Assembly: GCF_021504595.1 (NCBI RefSeq)
Contig: NZ_JACSGT010000001.1
Location: 1,550,001-1,614,000 of the forward strand
From: Chryseobacterium indicum
GTDB taxonomy: Bacteria > Bacteroidota > Bacteroidia > Flavobacteriales > Weeksellaceae
DNA: 64,000 bases
Reading direction: 5' to 3'
How positions within the stretch are numbered: position 1 is the first letter of the stretch; every line of letters begins with the position of its first letter. Positions 17,477 to 25,752 of the stretch are shown one piece after another. A program made the translations under genes and the position numbers. Under the pieces are notes generated by a model. That model had not been told where the DNA came from and made no database searches. It saw nothing but the letters and a program-made list of their open reading frames with translations.

Positions 17477-18160
17477 ATGAAAAAGTTAATTTTAGGAGTA
17501 GCACTTACAGCTGGTTCATTAGCATTCGCTCAGACGACGGGTTCATCTTCAAGCCCGGTAAGATTTGGTATCAAAGGTGGGATGAACGTAGCTTCTCTGT
17601 CTAAAGATGCAAGTCTTGAAGACCAAAAATCTAAAATAGGATTCAACGCAGGTGTATTTGCAAACATTCCTTTAGCAAGTTCATTCAGTGTTCAGCCGGA
17701 GGTTTTATACTCTCAGTACGGAGCTAAAGTTAAAAATACAGATGAATTTACAGCATTAGGTACAACAACAAGAAATGTTGAGTCTTATTCAACTCACTTA
17801 GATTACATCGCTGTACCGGTAATGTTCCAGTATAACTTTGTTCCCAACTTTTACGTAGAAGCAGGTCCTGAATTCGGATTCCTGGTAAGCGCAAAAAATA
17901 AAGGAGACAGAACTACTACTGTAACCAACGGCTCAGGAACAACGACTTCTTCAGCAAGCTATACAGATGACATCAATAAAGACAACCTAAACACGTTTAA
18001 CTTCGGTATCGGTTTAGGAGCAGGATATTATTTCACAGATAACCTTGGTATTACTGCAAGATATGTTGCCGGTGTAACAGACGTTGCTAAAAACAGACCA
18101 AATGGTTCTGATGCTACAAGAAACAATACATTCCAGGTTGGTTTAGCTTACAAATTCTAA
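17477..18160 (+). CDS. Outer-membrane beta-barrel protein, tandem paralogue 1
   Basis: A protein of 227 residues with the signal peptide MKKLILGVALTAGSLAFAQ. The mature part follows the pattern of the PorT/OMP_b-brl_2 type barrels: RFGIKGGMNVASLS, IGFNAGVFANIPLASSFSVQ, PEVLYSQYGAK, LDYIAVPVMFQYN, FYVEAGPEFGF and a terminal FQVGLAYKF ending in Phe. A Thr/Ser-rich loop lies at about 155-170. Size suggests eight to ten strands. The cargo or role is unknown. It is closely related to the two genes downstream, and each has its own terminator. Confidence 0.85.
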   Translation: MKKLILGVALTAGSLAFAQTTGSSSSPVRFGIKGGMNVASLSKDASLEDQKSKIGFNAGVFANIPLASSFSVQPEVLYSQYGAKVKNTDEFTALGTTTRNVESYSTHLDYIAVPVMFQYNFVPNFYVEAGPEFGFLVSAKNKGDRTTTVTNGSGTTTSSASYTDDINKDNLNTFNFGIGLGAGYYFTDNLGITARYVAGVTDVAKNRPNGSDATRNNTFQVGLAYKF

Positions 18161-18199
18161 GAAGCTGATTCAGTAAAAACAATTTTGATTTCAATACAT

Positions 18200-18236
18200 A
18201 AAAAGGTCAGGTTTCACTATGAAGCCTGACCTTTTT
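18200..18236 (+). terminator. Terminator after barrel gene 1
   Basis: AAAAAGGTCAGG (18200-18211) pairs with CCTGACCTTTTT (18225-18236); a strong 12-bp stem. Confidence 0.85.
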
Positions 18237-18326
18237 GATTTGATCTGAATGACATTATCCAACACATAATAATTCACTCTAAAAATTGTGAATTATTAAC
18301 ATTTGAAAATTCGGAAATCCTTTATT

Positions 18327-18342
18327 TGGCAAGCATTTTGTA
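18327..18342 (+). promoter_or_regulatory. Sigma-54-like promoter of the second barrel gene
   Basis: TGGCAAG-CATT-TTGTA has the same -24/-12 architecture as the site at 17380-17395, 66 bases before the ATG. No TAnnTTTG box was recognised in this gap. Confidence 0.45.
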
Positions 18343-18407
18343 AAATAACTGTTACCTGAATGAAAATTTAAGGAAACAAAAAAGTAGTAAAATTTAAATG
18401 TAAAATT

Positions 18408-19124
18408 ATGAAAAAGTTATTTCTAGCAATGGCAGTAACGGGAGGAGCATTTGTGTTTGCACAGGAAGTAAAAACAACAGCTGTCCCACCGATGAAAATG
18501 AAGGAGCCTGTAAGATTTGGTATTAAAGGAGCGGCAACCGCTTCCCAATTCAGTGAACAGAAACTTGCTGCCAAAAACCAGAAAATAGGATTTAATGCAG
18601 GTGTTTTCGTAAATGTACCATTATCTGAAAAGTTTGCATTACAGCCGGAAGTTTTATACAACCAGATGGGTGCAAAAAGTGTACTTTCCGATACGGAAGT
18701 TACCACAGGAGCTACAACCGTAAGAACCAAGCAGGATTACAGCACCACACTGAATTATATTTCGGTGCCGGTAATGCTTCAGATGAAACCTACGGATAAT
18801 TTCTATGTAGAAGCAGGTCCGGAAGTAAGTTATTTTGTAGACGGTAAAAACAAAGGTGAACAGACCATTTCCACAACAACTTCCGGAACAACAACTACAC
18901 AGACTTTATCGGCTTCAGAAAGCATTAATAAAGACGATATTAAAAAGTTCAATTTAGGTTTTGGAGTCGGTCTGGGATATTACTTTACCCGTAATTTGGG
19001 AATTAACGCGAGATATGTTAACAGTCTTACCCATATTTACAACAATTCTGATGCAGTGACCGATGCTCAGAAAAATGTAAACACAAACAGATCATTTCAA
19101 CTAGGGCTGAACTATAAGTTTTAA
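18408..19124 (+). CDS. Outer-membrane beta-barrel protein, tandem paralogue 2
   Basis: A protein of 238 residues with the signal peptide MKKLFLAMAVTGGAFVFAQ. It shares the blocks RFGIKGAATASQFS, IGFNAGVFVNVPLSEKFALQ, PEVLYNQMGAK, LNYISVPVMLQ, FYVEAGPEVSYFV, GLGYYFTRNLGINARYV and the terminal FQLGLNYKF with its neighbours. Differences concentrate in the loops, as expected of surface-exposed segments. The sigma-54-like promoter and separate terminator point to regulation apart from paralogue 3. Confidence 0.85.
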   Translation: MKKLFLAMAVTGGAFVFAQEVKTTAVPPMKMKEPVRFGIKGAATASQFSEQKLAAKNQKIGFNAGVFVNVPLSEKFALQPEVLYNQMGAKSVLSDTEVTTGATTVRTKQDYSTTLNYISVPVMLQMKPTDNFYVEAGPEVSYFVDGKNKGEQTISTTTSGTTTTQTLSASESINKDDIKKFNLGFGVGLGYYFTRNLGINARYVNSLTHIYNNSDAVTDAQKNVNTNRSFQLGLNYKF

Positions 19125-19151
19125 ATAAAAAACAATTTTTGATTTCATAAC

Positions 19152-19187
19152 AAAGATCAGGTTTCATCATGAGGCCTGATCTTTTTC
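19152..19187 (+). terminator. Terminator after barrel gene 2
   Basis: AAAGATCAGG (19152-19161) pairs with CCTGATCTTT (19175-19184), followed by T-rich DNA. The hairpin resembles that after gene 1, consistent with duplication of a whole unit. Confidence 0.8.
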
Positions 19188-19194
19188 TTTTTAT

Positions 19195-19202
19195 TAAATT
19201 TG
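19195..19202 (+). promoter_or_regulatory. -7 promoter box of barrel gene 3
   Basis: TAAATTTG matches TAnnTTTG, lies just after the preceding terminator and 40 bases before the ATG. A -33 box is not clear. No sigma-54-like site is present here, unlike genes 1 and 2. Confidence 0.4.
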
Positions 19203-19242
19203 CAGCACTTTAATAATAAAAATTCATAAAAATTAATAGACT

Positions 19243-19821
19243 ATGAAAAAGATTTTTCTAGGACTTGCGATTACAGCAGGTACATTATCATTTGCACAGG
19301 AAAAAGCAGCAGCTTCAGCTTCACCGGTAAAATTCGGAGTAAAAGCGGGACTTAACGTATCTTCTATTAACGACAACGATTCTAAGGCAAAAGCAGGATT
19401 CTACGGAGGTTTCTTTGCAAACATTCCTGTAGCAAGTTCTTTCAGCGTACAGCCGGAAGTTTTGTATAACGGAATGGGTGCTAAAGATAAAACCTATTCT
19501 TCTGTAAAGCTTAATCTGGATTATATTTCAGTTCCGGTAATGGTACAGTATAATGTTCTTCCTGATTTATATGTAGAAGCTGGTCCACAGTTCAGTTTTG
19601 CAATCAGCCAGAAATTAAAAGGAGACGGAGGTTCTGTAGATGTAGATCAGGCTTTCAAAGGTTTTGATCTTGGTTTAGGTCTTGGAGCAGGATATTATTT
19701 TGAGCAGAAATTCGGAATTACGGCAAGATATGTTGCAGGACTTACAGATATCGCAGAAAACAATACAGGTGACGCAGTAAGAAACGGCGTTTTCCAGGTT
19801 GGTGTAGCGTATAAATTCTAA
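19243..19821 (+). CDS. Outer-membrane beta-barrel protein, tandem paralogue 3
   Basis: A protein of 192 residues, the shortest of the three. The signal peptide is MKKIFLGLAITAGTLSFAQ. Conserved barrel blocks are KFGVKAGLNVSSI, FANIPVASSFSVQPEVLYNG, LDYISVPVMVQYN, LYVEAGPQFSFA, GLGAGYYFEQKFGITARYV and FQVGVAYKF. The length difference comes mainly from shorter loops in the middle. A surface role is inferred; the function is unknown. Confidence 0.85.
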   Translation: MKKIFLGLAITAGTLSFAQEKAAASASPVKFGVKAGLNVSSINDNDSKAKAGFYGGFFANIPVASSFSVQPEVLYNGMGAKDKTYSSVKLNLDYISVPVMVQYNVLPDLYVEAGPQFSFAISQKLKGDGGSVDVDQAFKGFDLGLGLGAGYYFEQKFGITARYVAGLTDIAENNTGDAVRNGVFQVGVAYKF

Positions 19822-19840
19822 TCCATTTCGGATACAATAA

Positions 19841-19880
19841 AAAATGTCAGACTTAAATTTTTAAGCCTGACATTTTCTTT
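19841..19880. terminator. Bidirectional terminator between barrel gene 3 and purF
   Basis: AAAATGTCAG (19841-19850) pairs with CTGACATTTT (19867-19876). A and T runs flank it on both strands, and the two genes converge here. Confidence 0.8.
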
Positions 19881-19894
19881 TTGATGGAAATATT

Positions 19895-21394
19895 TTAATT
19901 GAATAATTCTACTTCCTCTCCTTTTCCTACAGGATATTCTTCGGTGAAACATCCGAAACAGTGATTGGCAGAGCCTAAAATTTCTTTCAGGTTTTCAACG
20001 CTTAAGAATTCAAGAGAATCTACTCCCAAGTAATCTCTAAGTTCTTCCGTAGACATATTGGCAGAAATCAGATCGTCTTTCGACGGCGTATCGATTCCCA
20101 GATAACAAGGAGCGATAATCGGCGGAGAAACACTTCTGAAATGAATTTCCTTTACGCCTGCATCTTTAAGAATCTTAACGAGTCTTTTTGAAGTAGTTCC
20201 ACGTACAATGGAATCATCAATAATCACGACTCTTTTATCTTTAATCTCGGAAATAATCGGGTTTAATTTAAGGTTCACTACCCTTTCTCTCATTTCCTGA
20301 GTCGGTACAATGAAACTTCTTCCGATGTATCTGTTTTTAATTAAAACCGGACGGAAAGGAATTCCCGAAGCCTTGGAAAAACCAATGGCAGCCGGAACTC
20401 CGGAATCCGGAACTCCAATCACAACATCTGCTTCCACAGGAGCCTGATGCCAGATTTTTTCTCCGGATTTTTCCCTGATTTCGTACACATTAATATTTTC
20501 TAAAGTAGAATCGGGTCTTGCAAAATAAATATATTCAAAAGAACAGATTCTCTGCTTTCCTTTTTCTTCGTCCACCATGTAAGAATGAAGTTTTCCGGGT
20601 TCGTTTTCATTGGTGTAAATAATTTCTCCCGGTAAAATATCACGCACATATTGTGCTCCTACTGCATCTAAAGCCACAGATTCTGAAGCAACAACGTAAG
20701 AATTTTCATTGATTGCTCCCAAAACTAAAGGACGGATTCCGTTGAAATCACGGAATGCGAAGAATTTATTTCTCGTCATTCCTACAACAGAATAAGCCCC
20801 TTCAATTTTCTCCATGGTTGCTTTAATGGCTCCTCGAAGTCCCAGATCAAGATTTTTCTGAATTAATCTTAAAATTACCTCAGAATCGGATGTTGCTCTG
20901 AATACAACCCCTTCAGCTTCAAGCTGCGTTTTCAGTTCTTTGGCGTTGGTTAAATTACCGTTGTGCGCAATCGAAAGAATAATCTGGTCGTATTCGTTTT
21001 TCGCGAAAAACGGCTGAAAATTATATTTCTTTTTGTCTCCTGCAGTCGTATAACGCGTGTGTCCGATCGCAGAATTTCCCATAAAAGTTTCAGGATCGTG
21101 GATCTCTTTATAAACATCCAAAACGAGACCTTCATCTTTCATATTGGTGATTTTTCCGTCTTTAAGAACAGAAATACCACAAGCTTCCTGACCTCTGTGC
21201 TGCAATGCAAAAAGACCGAACTGTGAAAGAGAAAACGTATCCAGATCATTATCAGAATACATTCCGAAGATTCCGCATTCCTCATTCGGAGCATCTAATC
21301 TTTCTTCTTCCTGCGTTCTGAAAAGATTTCTTCCGTAGGTCTGGGTTTCAAATTGTTTTAAATATTCACTTTTATGAATGTCTAAACTTTTCAT
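19895..21394 (-). CDS. purF: Amidophosphoribosyltransferase
   Basis: A protein of 499 residues from the ATG at 21394; an upstream start would add a non-conserved tail. It transfers glutamine amide nitrogen to PRPP, the first committed step of purine synthesis. The catalytic Cys40 is in APNEECGIFG after a propeptide-like stretch, which is the form processed to expose an N-terminal Cys. ALQHRGQEACGI, the PRPP loop VVIIDDSIVRGTTSK and CFGCFTEEYPV near the C-terminus are present, the last consistent with the iron-sulfur-containing PurF type. It lies 119 bases downstream of purC. Confidence 0.95.
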   Translation of the reverse strand: MKSLDIHKSEYLKQFETQTYGRNLFRTQEEERLDAPNEECGIFGMYSDNDLDTFSLSQFGLFALQHRGQEACGISVLKDGKITNMKDEGLVLDVYKEIHDPETFMGNSAIGHTRYTTAGDKKKYNFQPFFAKNEYDQIILSIAHNGNLTNAKELKTQLEAEGVVFRATSDSEVILRLIQKNLDLGLRGAIKATMEKIEGAYSVVGMTRNKFFAFRDFNGIRPLVLGAINENSYVVASESVALDAVGAQYVRDILPGEIIYTNENEPGKLHSYMVDEEKGKQRICSFEYIYFARPDSTLENINVYEIREKSGEKIWHQAPVEADVVIGVPDSGVPAAIGFSKASGIPFRPVLIKNRYIGRSFIVPTQEMRERVVNLKLNPIISEIKDKRVVIIDDSIVRGTTSKRLVKILKDAGVKEIHFRSVSPPIIAPCYLGIDTPSKDDLISANMSTEELRDYLGVDSLEFLSVENLKEILGSANHCFGCFTEEYPVGKGEEVELFN

Positions 21395-21513
21395 TTTTAT
21401 TTTTTCTAAATTTTGATGGTGGAAGCCGTGAGCTCGAAATCTGAAGTTCACAACAAAACTGTTGTACAAGCAGATAAACTTCCGGCATCCAACTTCTGGT
21501 TTCTGCCTGATAA

Positions 21514-22233
21514 TTATTTAGCAAGTACCGTTTTCAGTCTGTTATAGATCTCAACGTAAGCTTCGGTAACTTCACCAAGATCTCTTCTGAATCTGTCCTT
21601 ATCCAGCTTTTTCATCGTATCTTTGTCCCAAAGTCTGCAGGTATCCGGAGAAATTTCGTCTGCAAGGATGATCTCGCCGTCTGCCGTTTTTCCTAATTCA
21701 ATTTTGAAATCTACTAAGATGATGTTCATTTTATCGAAAAGATCGATTAAGATTTCGTTGATGTCTGACGTTAATTCATACATTTCATCAAGCTCTTCAT
21801 ACGTTGCAGCTCCTAAGAACACTGCATGGTGATCGTTGATTAGCGGATCTCCCAATTCGTCCTTTTTGTAGCAGATATCGAAGATGGTAACCGGAGATTT
21901 AATTCCTTCTTCCACTCCCAGTCTCTGCGCCATGCTTCCAGCCGAATAGTTTCTTACCACCATTTCCAGAGGAATGATGGATACTTTTTTTACCAACTGC
22001 TCTCTTTCGTTCAGTTGTTTAATGAAATGAGTCTTAATCCCTTTTTCATTCAGATATTCAAAAATAAGAGTCGTGATCGCATTATTCATTTCTCCTTTAA
22101 GATCTACAGATCCTCTTTTCTGAGCATTAAATGCAGTAGCATCGTCTTTAAAACGTACCACTACTTCATTAGGATTATCGGTTGCAAAAACCTGTTTTGC
22201 CTTCCCTTCGTACAACATTTCTTTCTTTTCCAT
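21514..22233 (-). CDS. purC: Phosphoribosylaminoimidazole-succinocarboxamide synthase (SAICAR synthase)
   Basis: A protein of 239 residues of normal length. It joins aspartate to CAIR with ATP. The signatures are [36 protein letters not shown] and [13 protein letters not shown]. It starts 32 bases after the DUF3307 gene and leads to purF, so satD, DUF3307, purC and purF probably form one minus-strand unit. Confidence 0.95.
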   Translation of the reverse strand: MEKKEMLYEGKAKQVFATDNPNEVVVRFKDDATAFNAQKRGSVDLKGEMNNAITTLIFEYLNEKGIKTHFIKQLNEREQLVKKVSIIPLEMVVRNYSAGSMAQRLGVEEGIKSPVTIFDICYKKDELGDPLINDHHAVFLGAATYEELDEMYELTSDINEILIDLFDKMNIILVDFKIELGKTADGEIILADEISPDTCRLWDKDTMKKLDKDRFRRDLGEVTEAYVEIYNRLKTVLAK

Positions 22234-22265
22234 TTTCTAAAATTACTTTTTATTAGATTGATATA

Positions 22266-22961
22266 TTACTTAATTAAAATTCCTGTTAAAACCGCCATTC
22301 CAAAGCTTAAAAGGGTTCCGATCAGAACATATTCGGTTAACTTTCTCTGCTTTGCCTGAGCAAGATCACTGAACCTGAAGACAGATTTTGCAGCGACCAT
22401 AAAACCTACGCCTTCCCAATGGTTCACCACAATAAAGGTGAAGACCAATAAACGTTCTAAAATCCCGATATATTTTCCGGCACTTGATAAAGATTCGGTT
22501 TGTATGTTATTCTGAGTGTCGGGAACCGGAGTCCACGAAGACAATAAAATTTTGATAAAAATGGAAGCGGGTGTTGTTAAAAATAAAGCTGCCATAAGAA
22601 TTTTTAGAATTTCCTGATTTCTTAGAAATTCAAAATTAAATTCATTGAAGTAAAAGGAAACTCCCGCAATCACCGTAATATGCAAAGCCTGATCGATAAA
22701 GAACCATGATTTTTTAGATTTTGCTGTCTGAAAACTGAGCTTCGCAGCGTCAATAATAAAATGTGAAACTCCGATCAGAACGGCGATCCACCACAATTCG
22801 GTGTTCCAGAGGAAAATAAAACTCAGAATGGTGTGAATGAGAACGTGAAAGTACAAATATCTGCTTTTCAGCTTTTTGCTTTCCTTCTCTGCAACCCATG
22901 AATTTGGCTGAAGAATAAAGTCTCCAAATAAATGCGCCAATATGAGCTGAATAAAAACCAT
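22266..22961 (-). CDS. DUF3307 membrane protein (SatE-like)
   Basis: A protein of 231 residues with about six hydrophobic segments. The first contains LAHLFGDFILQPNSWV, a DUF3307 signature, and SHFIIDAAKLS lies in the third. These proteins often neighbour SatD-type regulators, which is the case here with only 2 bases between the genes. The molecular function is unknown. Its place directly ahead of purC may be regulatory coincidence or reflect a link with nucleotide supply. Confidence 0.78.
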   Translation of the reverse strand: MVFIQLILAHLFGDFILQPNSWVAEKESKKLKSRYLYFHVLIHTILSFIFLWNTELWWIAVLIGVSHFIIDAAKLSFQTAKSKKSWFFIDQALHITVIAGVSFYFNEFNFEFLRNQEILKILMAALFLTTPASIFIKILLSSWTPVPDTQNNIQTESLSSAGKYIGILERLLVFTFIVVNHWEGVGFMVAAKSVFRFSDLAQAKQRKLTEYVLIGTLLSFGMAVLTGILIK

Positions 22962-22963
22962 GC

Positions 22964-23569
22964 TTACAATTCGGATATTTTTTTTCTGAAATATTGATTG
23001 GTCTCCACGATCAGTTCATAGTTTGCGCGCTTCAGTCTCTGGCTTACGGAAGACTGTGAGATGGCAAACTTTTTCGCAAGATCTTCCTGCGTGATGTCTT
23101 TATTCATAATCATCTCATGGATGATTTCTGCATTGGCAACCGTCCAGGAATCAAAATCTCTGGAAGACCATTTCAGCAGAATATTCAGGTCCCGGTCTAC
23201 GGAATCGTTGGATGTTTTGATGGAAACAGTATGTCCGTCGTTTTTCAGATCATTGAGCAATCTTCCGGAATGTACATAAGCGGTTCCGTTGGATTCGGTG
23301 ATTTTTTCAGAAGAAAAATTCTCTTCTCCAATACCGATGGCAATTCTTACGTCTAAATTTTCCTGACTTTTTATAAGGGATTTAATGGCAAGAAAACGCC
23401 AGAATACCTCATCTATCTTACATTTGAACTGAAATTCGTCGCCTCTGTAGATTTCCCATGTATGAGGAGCACTTCCCCACTTTTCGAGAAGATTTTTAAG
23501 CTTGGTAATCCAAACCTCTGTTTCCGCGTGCTGTGAATTTATAATATCTCCGGTAATGACCGCTATCAT
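22964..23569 (-). CDS. SatD family protein with C-terminal helix-turn-helix
   Basis: A protein of 201 residues. The N-terminal domain (VITGDIINSQ, then YRGDEFQFKC and RIAIGIGEE) fits SatD, which has features of a nucleotide-cyclase-like fold. The last 40 residues (TQEDLAKKFAISQSSVSQRL) form a helix-turn-helix like that of sigma-type regulators. A DNA-binding regulator is likely, perhaps of its own operon. A 51-bp palindrome lies 37 bases upstream of the start. Confidence 0.75.
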   Translation of the reverse strand: MIAVITGDIINSQHAETEVWITKLKNLLEKWGSAPHTWEIYRGDEFQFKCKIDEVFWRFLAIKSLIKSQENLDVRIAIGIGEENFSSEKITESNGTAYVHSGRLLNDLKNDGHTVSIKTSNDSVDRDLNILLKWSSRDFDSWTVANAEIIHEMIMNKDITQEDLAKKFAISQSSVSQRLKRANYELIVETNQYFRKKISEL

Positions 23570-23605
23570 TCTGCAAATATAAGCATTATTACTTATAAAT
23601 AAAAA

Positions 23606-23656
23606 ATATAAGCAGAAACACTTATAGATAATGATTATTAGTGAATCTGCTTATAT
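23606..23656. promoter_or_regulatory. 51-bp imperfect palindrome upstream of satD
   Basis: ATATAAGCAGA (23606-23616) is the exact inverse of TCTGCTTATAT (23646-23656). Inside, CACT and AGTG with partly matching AT-rich flanks extend the symmetry. It sits between the endonuclease stop and the satD start, so it may be an operator; the AT-rich stem and lack of a clean T run argue against a simple terminator. Confidence 0.55.
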
Positions 23657-23695
23657 CGATTATATATTGCTTTCCCCTTTTCGAGAGATCACAGC

Positions 23696-25561
23696 TTATT
23701 TTTTGATAAACGGATAGATCTTATCATCAATTTTTAATAAATATGAACCTGTAGATAAACTTTGTACAGAAATGCCTTTTTTGTTTTTGAAAGGATTTTG
23801 TTCGGAATAAATTATTTTTCCGGAAAGATCTAAAATCTGTGCTGATTTTACATTCTCTGTTTTCCCATCAACGAAAACATTGTCATTAACAGGATTTGGA
23901 TAAATTTTAAATTCATTATTTCTGGCAAGAATAGCTTCTGCGGTTGCCAGTGTTCCTAAATTCTGACAATAATTGCTGGCGTAAGAATCCCATTCACTAA
24001 TGCTAAAGGACGTTGTTGGCTGGTTGATATTAGATTTTCTGTACAAAGAAATATTTCCTAAAACTGAAAAATTGTTTGTACCGGAAACACCTATTGCATC
24101 CACCGTTGAAGATTTATATCTCAGTTCCAGATACTGACTTCCGGAATACGTCATCTGCGGAGCTGCCGTTACAAACTTTGCCTGATTTATTGTATAGCAG
24201 GAGAAATTGGCATCTGGGTGCAATACTACAAAAGTCTCGTTATTCTGAACAATTCCTTCCAGCTCATAAGGATCTGCAAAATAATAATTTGTTCCGCTGG
24301 AAAACTGGATTGATAATCTGTAGTCACTAAGGTTTACGGGATGTCCCGTCTTATTGGTAATTTCAATACCTTTATTATTCGAAGTTCCTTCAAGATATTT
24401 CGTTACCATCAGATCTTTAGCATAAATATCCGATGCTAAAGTTGTAACAGAAACCGTATTACTGTCCGGAGAAAGCAGGTATCCGTTGTCGTAAGCCTTC
24501 ACTGTAAAAGTATACGCTGTAGAAGGAGTAAGATGATCTACACTGAATGTTGTACCTTTCGTTGTCCCTACCAATGTTCCGTTCTGATAGATTTTATATC
24601 CGATTACGTCCGTACTTGTACTGGGAGTCCAGCTTAAAGTTGTAAAATAAGCACTGTTTTGCGTAACGCTTACGTTTGTAGGAGTTTGTGGTGCAACAGC
24701 ATCCGGAGTCTGCCCCCAGATTGTATTCACCCACGAAGGATTATCAATAAAAGGATTTCTGTTTTTCTGTATTGCATACACCGCATTATTTCTGTCGATT
24801 TCCCTTTGCGAAACAGGATCTTGCTGATGCCACTGAAGCAGCATGGCGATATAAGCGGGATCATACGCTCTTTCCTCCGTTCCGTCAAGCGGATTGGTAT
24901 CCGAAGCAGGATTTGCATTATTGTTGAAATTAAAAGTACCCAGTTTCCCTTCATACCTTACTGCAAAATAAAGCAGACATCTCGCAACATCTCCTTTAAA
25001 CTCATTAATAGGCTCATACACTCTTCCTGTATAAGTAATTCCCGGAATGGCACAATTTCCTATTCTTGAAGTATTGGTAAAAGTATAATAAATAGTAGAA
25101 CCTACGATTCCATAAGGATAATTGCTTCGAAGCTGATTGATTCTTGCATCCGTTGGAACCACATAAAACAAATCCGAGTACATCGGGTAATTGCTGTAAA
25201 ATGTACTTTGCGGCATCATGTGTTCTCTATTCCAGCCCTGTCCTTCTGCGGAAGCACTTCCGATGATATTCGCAGTTGTATATTCATAAGCATCCGGGCC
25301 TGTAGGAATTTCAGAATAAATATCAAGGAGAATGGTCGTATTGCTTGGTCCGTAGTCGTAATATCTATCTAAATCCGTCTGATTATAATAATTGGTGAGA
25401 TCACCGTAATTCCAGTTTATATTTTTCGCCGAAATGATGTCATGAAGCTTTGACTTTAAGGCGTAACCCGTCAAACCTGTCGTTCCATCGTAATACCCTG
25501 CAGGAGCCTGAGCTGCAAAATAGGATGAAATCATAATAATAGGCAGTAGAAATTTTTTCAT
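23696..25561 (-). CDS. T9SS-secreted endonuclease I family nuclease with FnIII and lamin-tail-like domains
   Basis: A protein of 621 residues with a signal peptide. The endonuclease I (EndA/NucM) domain covers about 20-290, with the active-site segment GWNREHMMPQSTF, then DLFYVVPTDARIN and RSNYPYG. A fibronectin type III domain follows (about 292-375), then a lamin-tail-type beta domain (VTKYLEGTSNNKGIEITN, about 380-530). The C-terminus is a type A sorting domain starting FKIYPNPVNDN. Export and attachment to the cell surface or release are expected, for digestion of external DNA or RNA. It is monocistronic. Confidence 0.9.
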   Translation of the reverse strand: MKKFLLPIIMISSYFAAQAPAGYYDGTTGLTGYALKSKLHDIISAKNINWNYGDLTNYYNQTDLDRYYDYGPSNTTILLDIYSEIPTGPDAYEYTTANIIGSASAEGQGWNREHMMPQSTFYSNYPMYSDLFYVVPTDARINQLRSNYPYGIVGSTIYYTFTNTSRIGNCAIPGITYTGRVYEPINEFKGDVARCLLYFAVRYEGKLGTFNFNNNANPASDTNPLDGTEERAYDPAYIAMLLQWHQQDPVSQREIDRNNAVYAIQKNRNPFIDNPSWVNTIWGQTPDAVAPQTPTNVSVTQNSAYFTTLSWTPSTSTDVIGYKIYQNGTLVGTTKGTTFSVDHLTPSTAYTFTVKAYDNGYLLSPDSNTVSVTTLASDIYAKDLMVTKYLEGTSNNKGIEITNKTGHPVNLSDYRLSIQFSSGTNYYFADPYELEGIVQNNETFVVLHPDANFSCYTINQAKFVTAAPQMTYSGSQYLELRYKSSTVDAIGVSGTNNFSVLGNISLYRKSNINQPTTSFSISEWDSYASNYCQNLGTLATAEAILARNNEFKIYPNPVNDNVFVDGKTENVKSAQILDLSGKIIYSEQNPFKNKKGISVQSLSTGSYLLKIDDKIYPFIKK

Positions 25562-25702
25562 GCTTTAAAAATTGGGTGGCTAAAATAGTAAATTAATCTG
25601 CTTAAAGTTCGGAAAATTTTATTAAAATATCATTAATTTTAAGAATATAAAAAATTGAAAACTAGATTTTTGCAGATGCCGCCTTATGTCATAAATAATT
25701 TT

Positions 25703-25733
25703 TTTGGGCGTTACAGCAATTTAATTATCTTTG
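25703..25733 (+). promoter_or_regulatory. Promoter of the acyl-CoA dehydrogenase gene
   Basis: TTTG (25703-25706), a 19-base spacer and TATCTTTG (25726-25733) match the Bacteroidota primary-sigma consensus exactly. The ATG is 20 bases further on. Confidence 0.75.
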
Positions 25734-25752
25734 GGAACTAACTATTATCTAT

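Noticed and set aside
23606..23656. The satD-upstream palindrome as a plain Rho-independent terminator of the endonuclease gene
   Set aside because: The stem is AT-rich, the loop side is long, and there is no clean T run after it on the minus strand; an operator fits better, though a weak terminator is not excluded.
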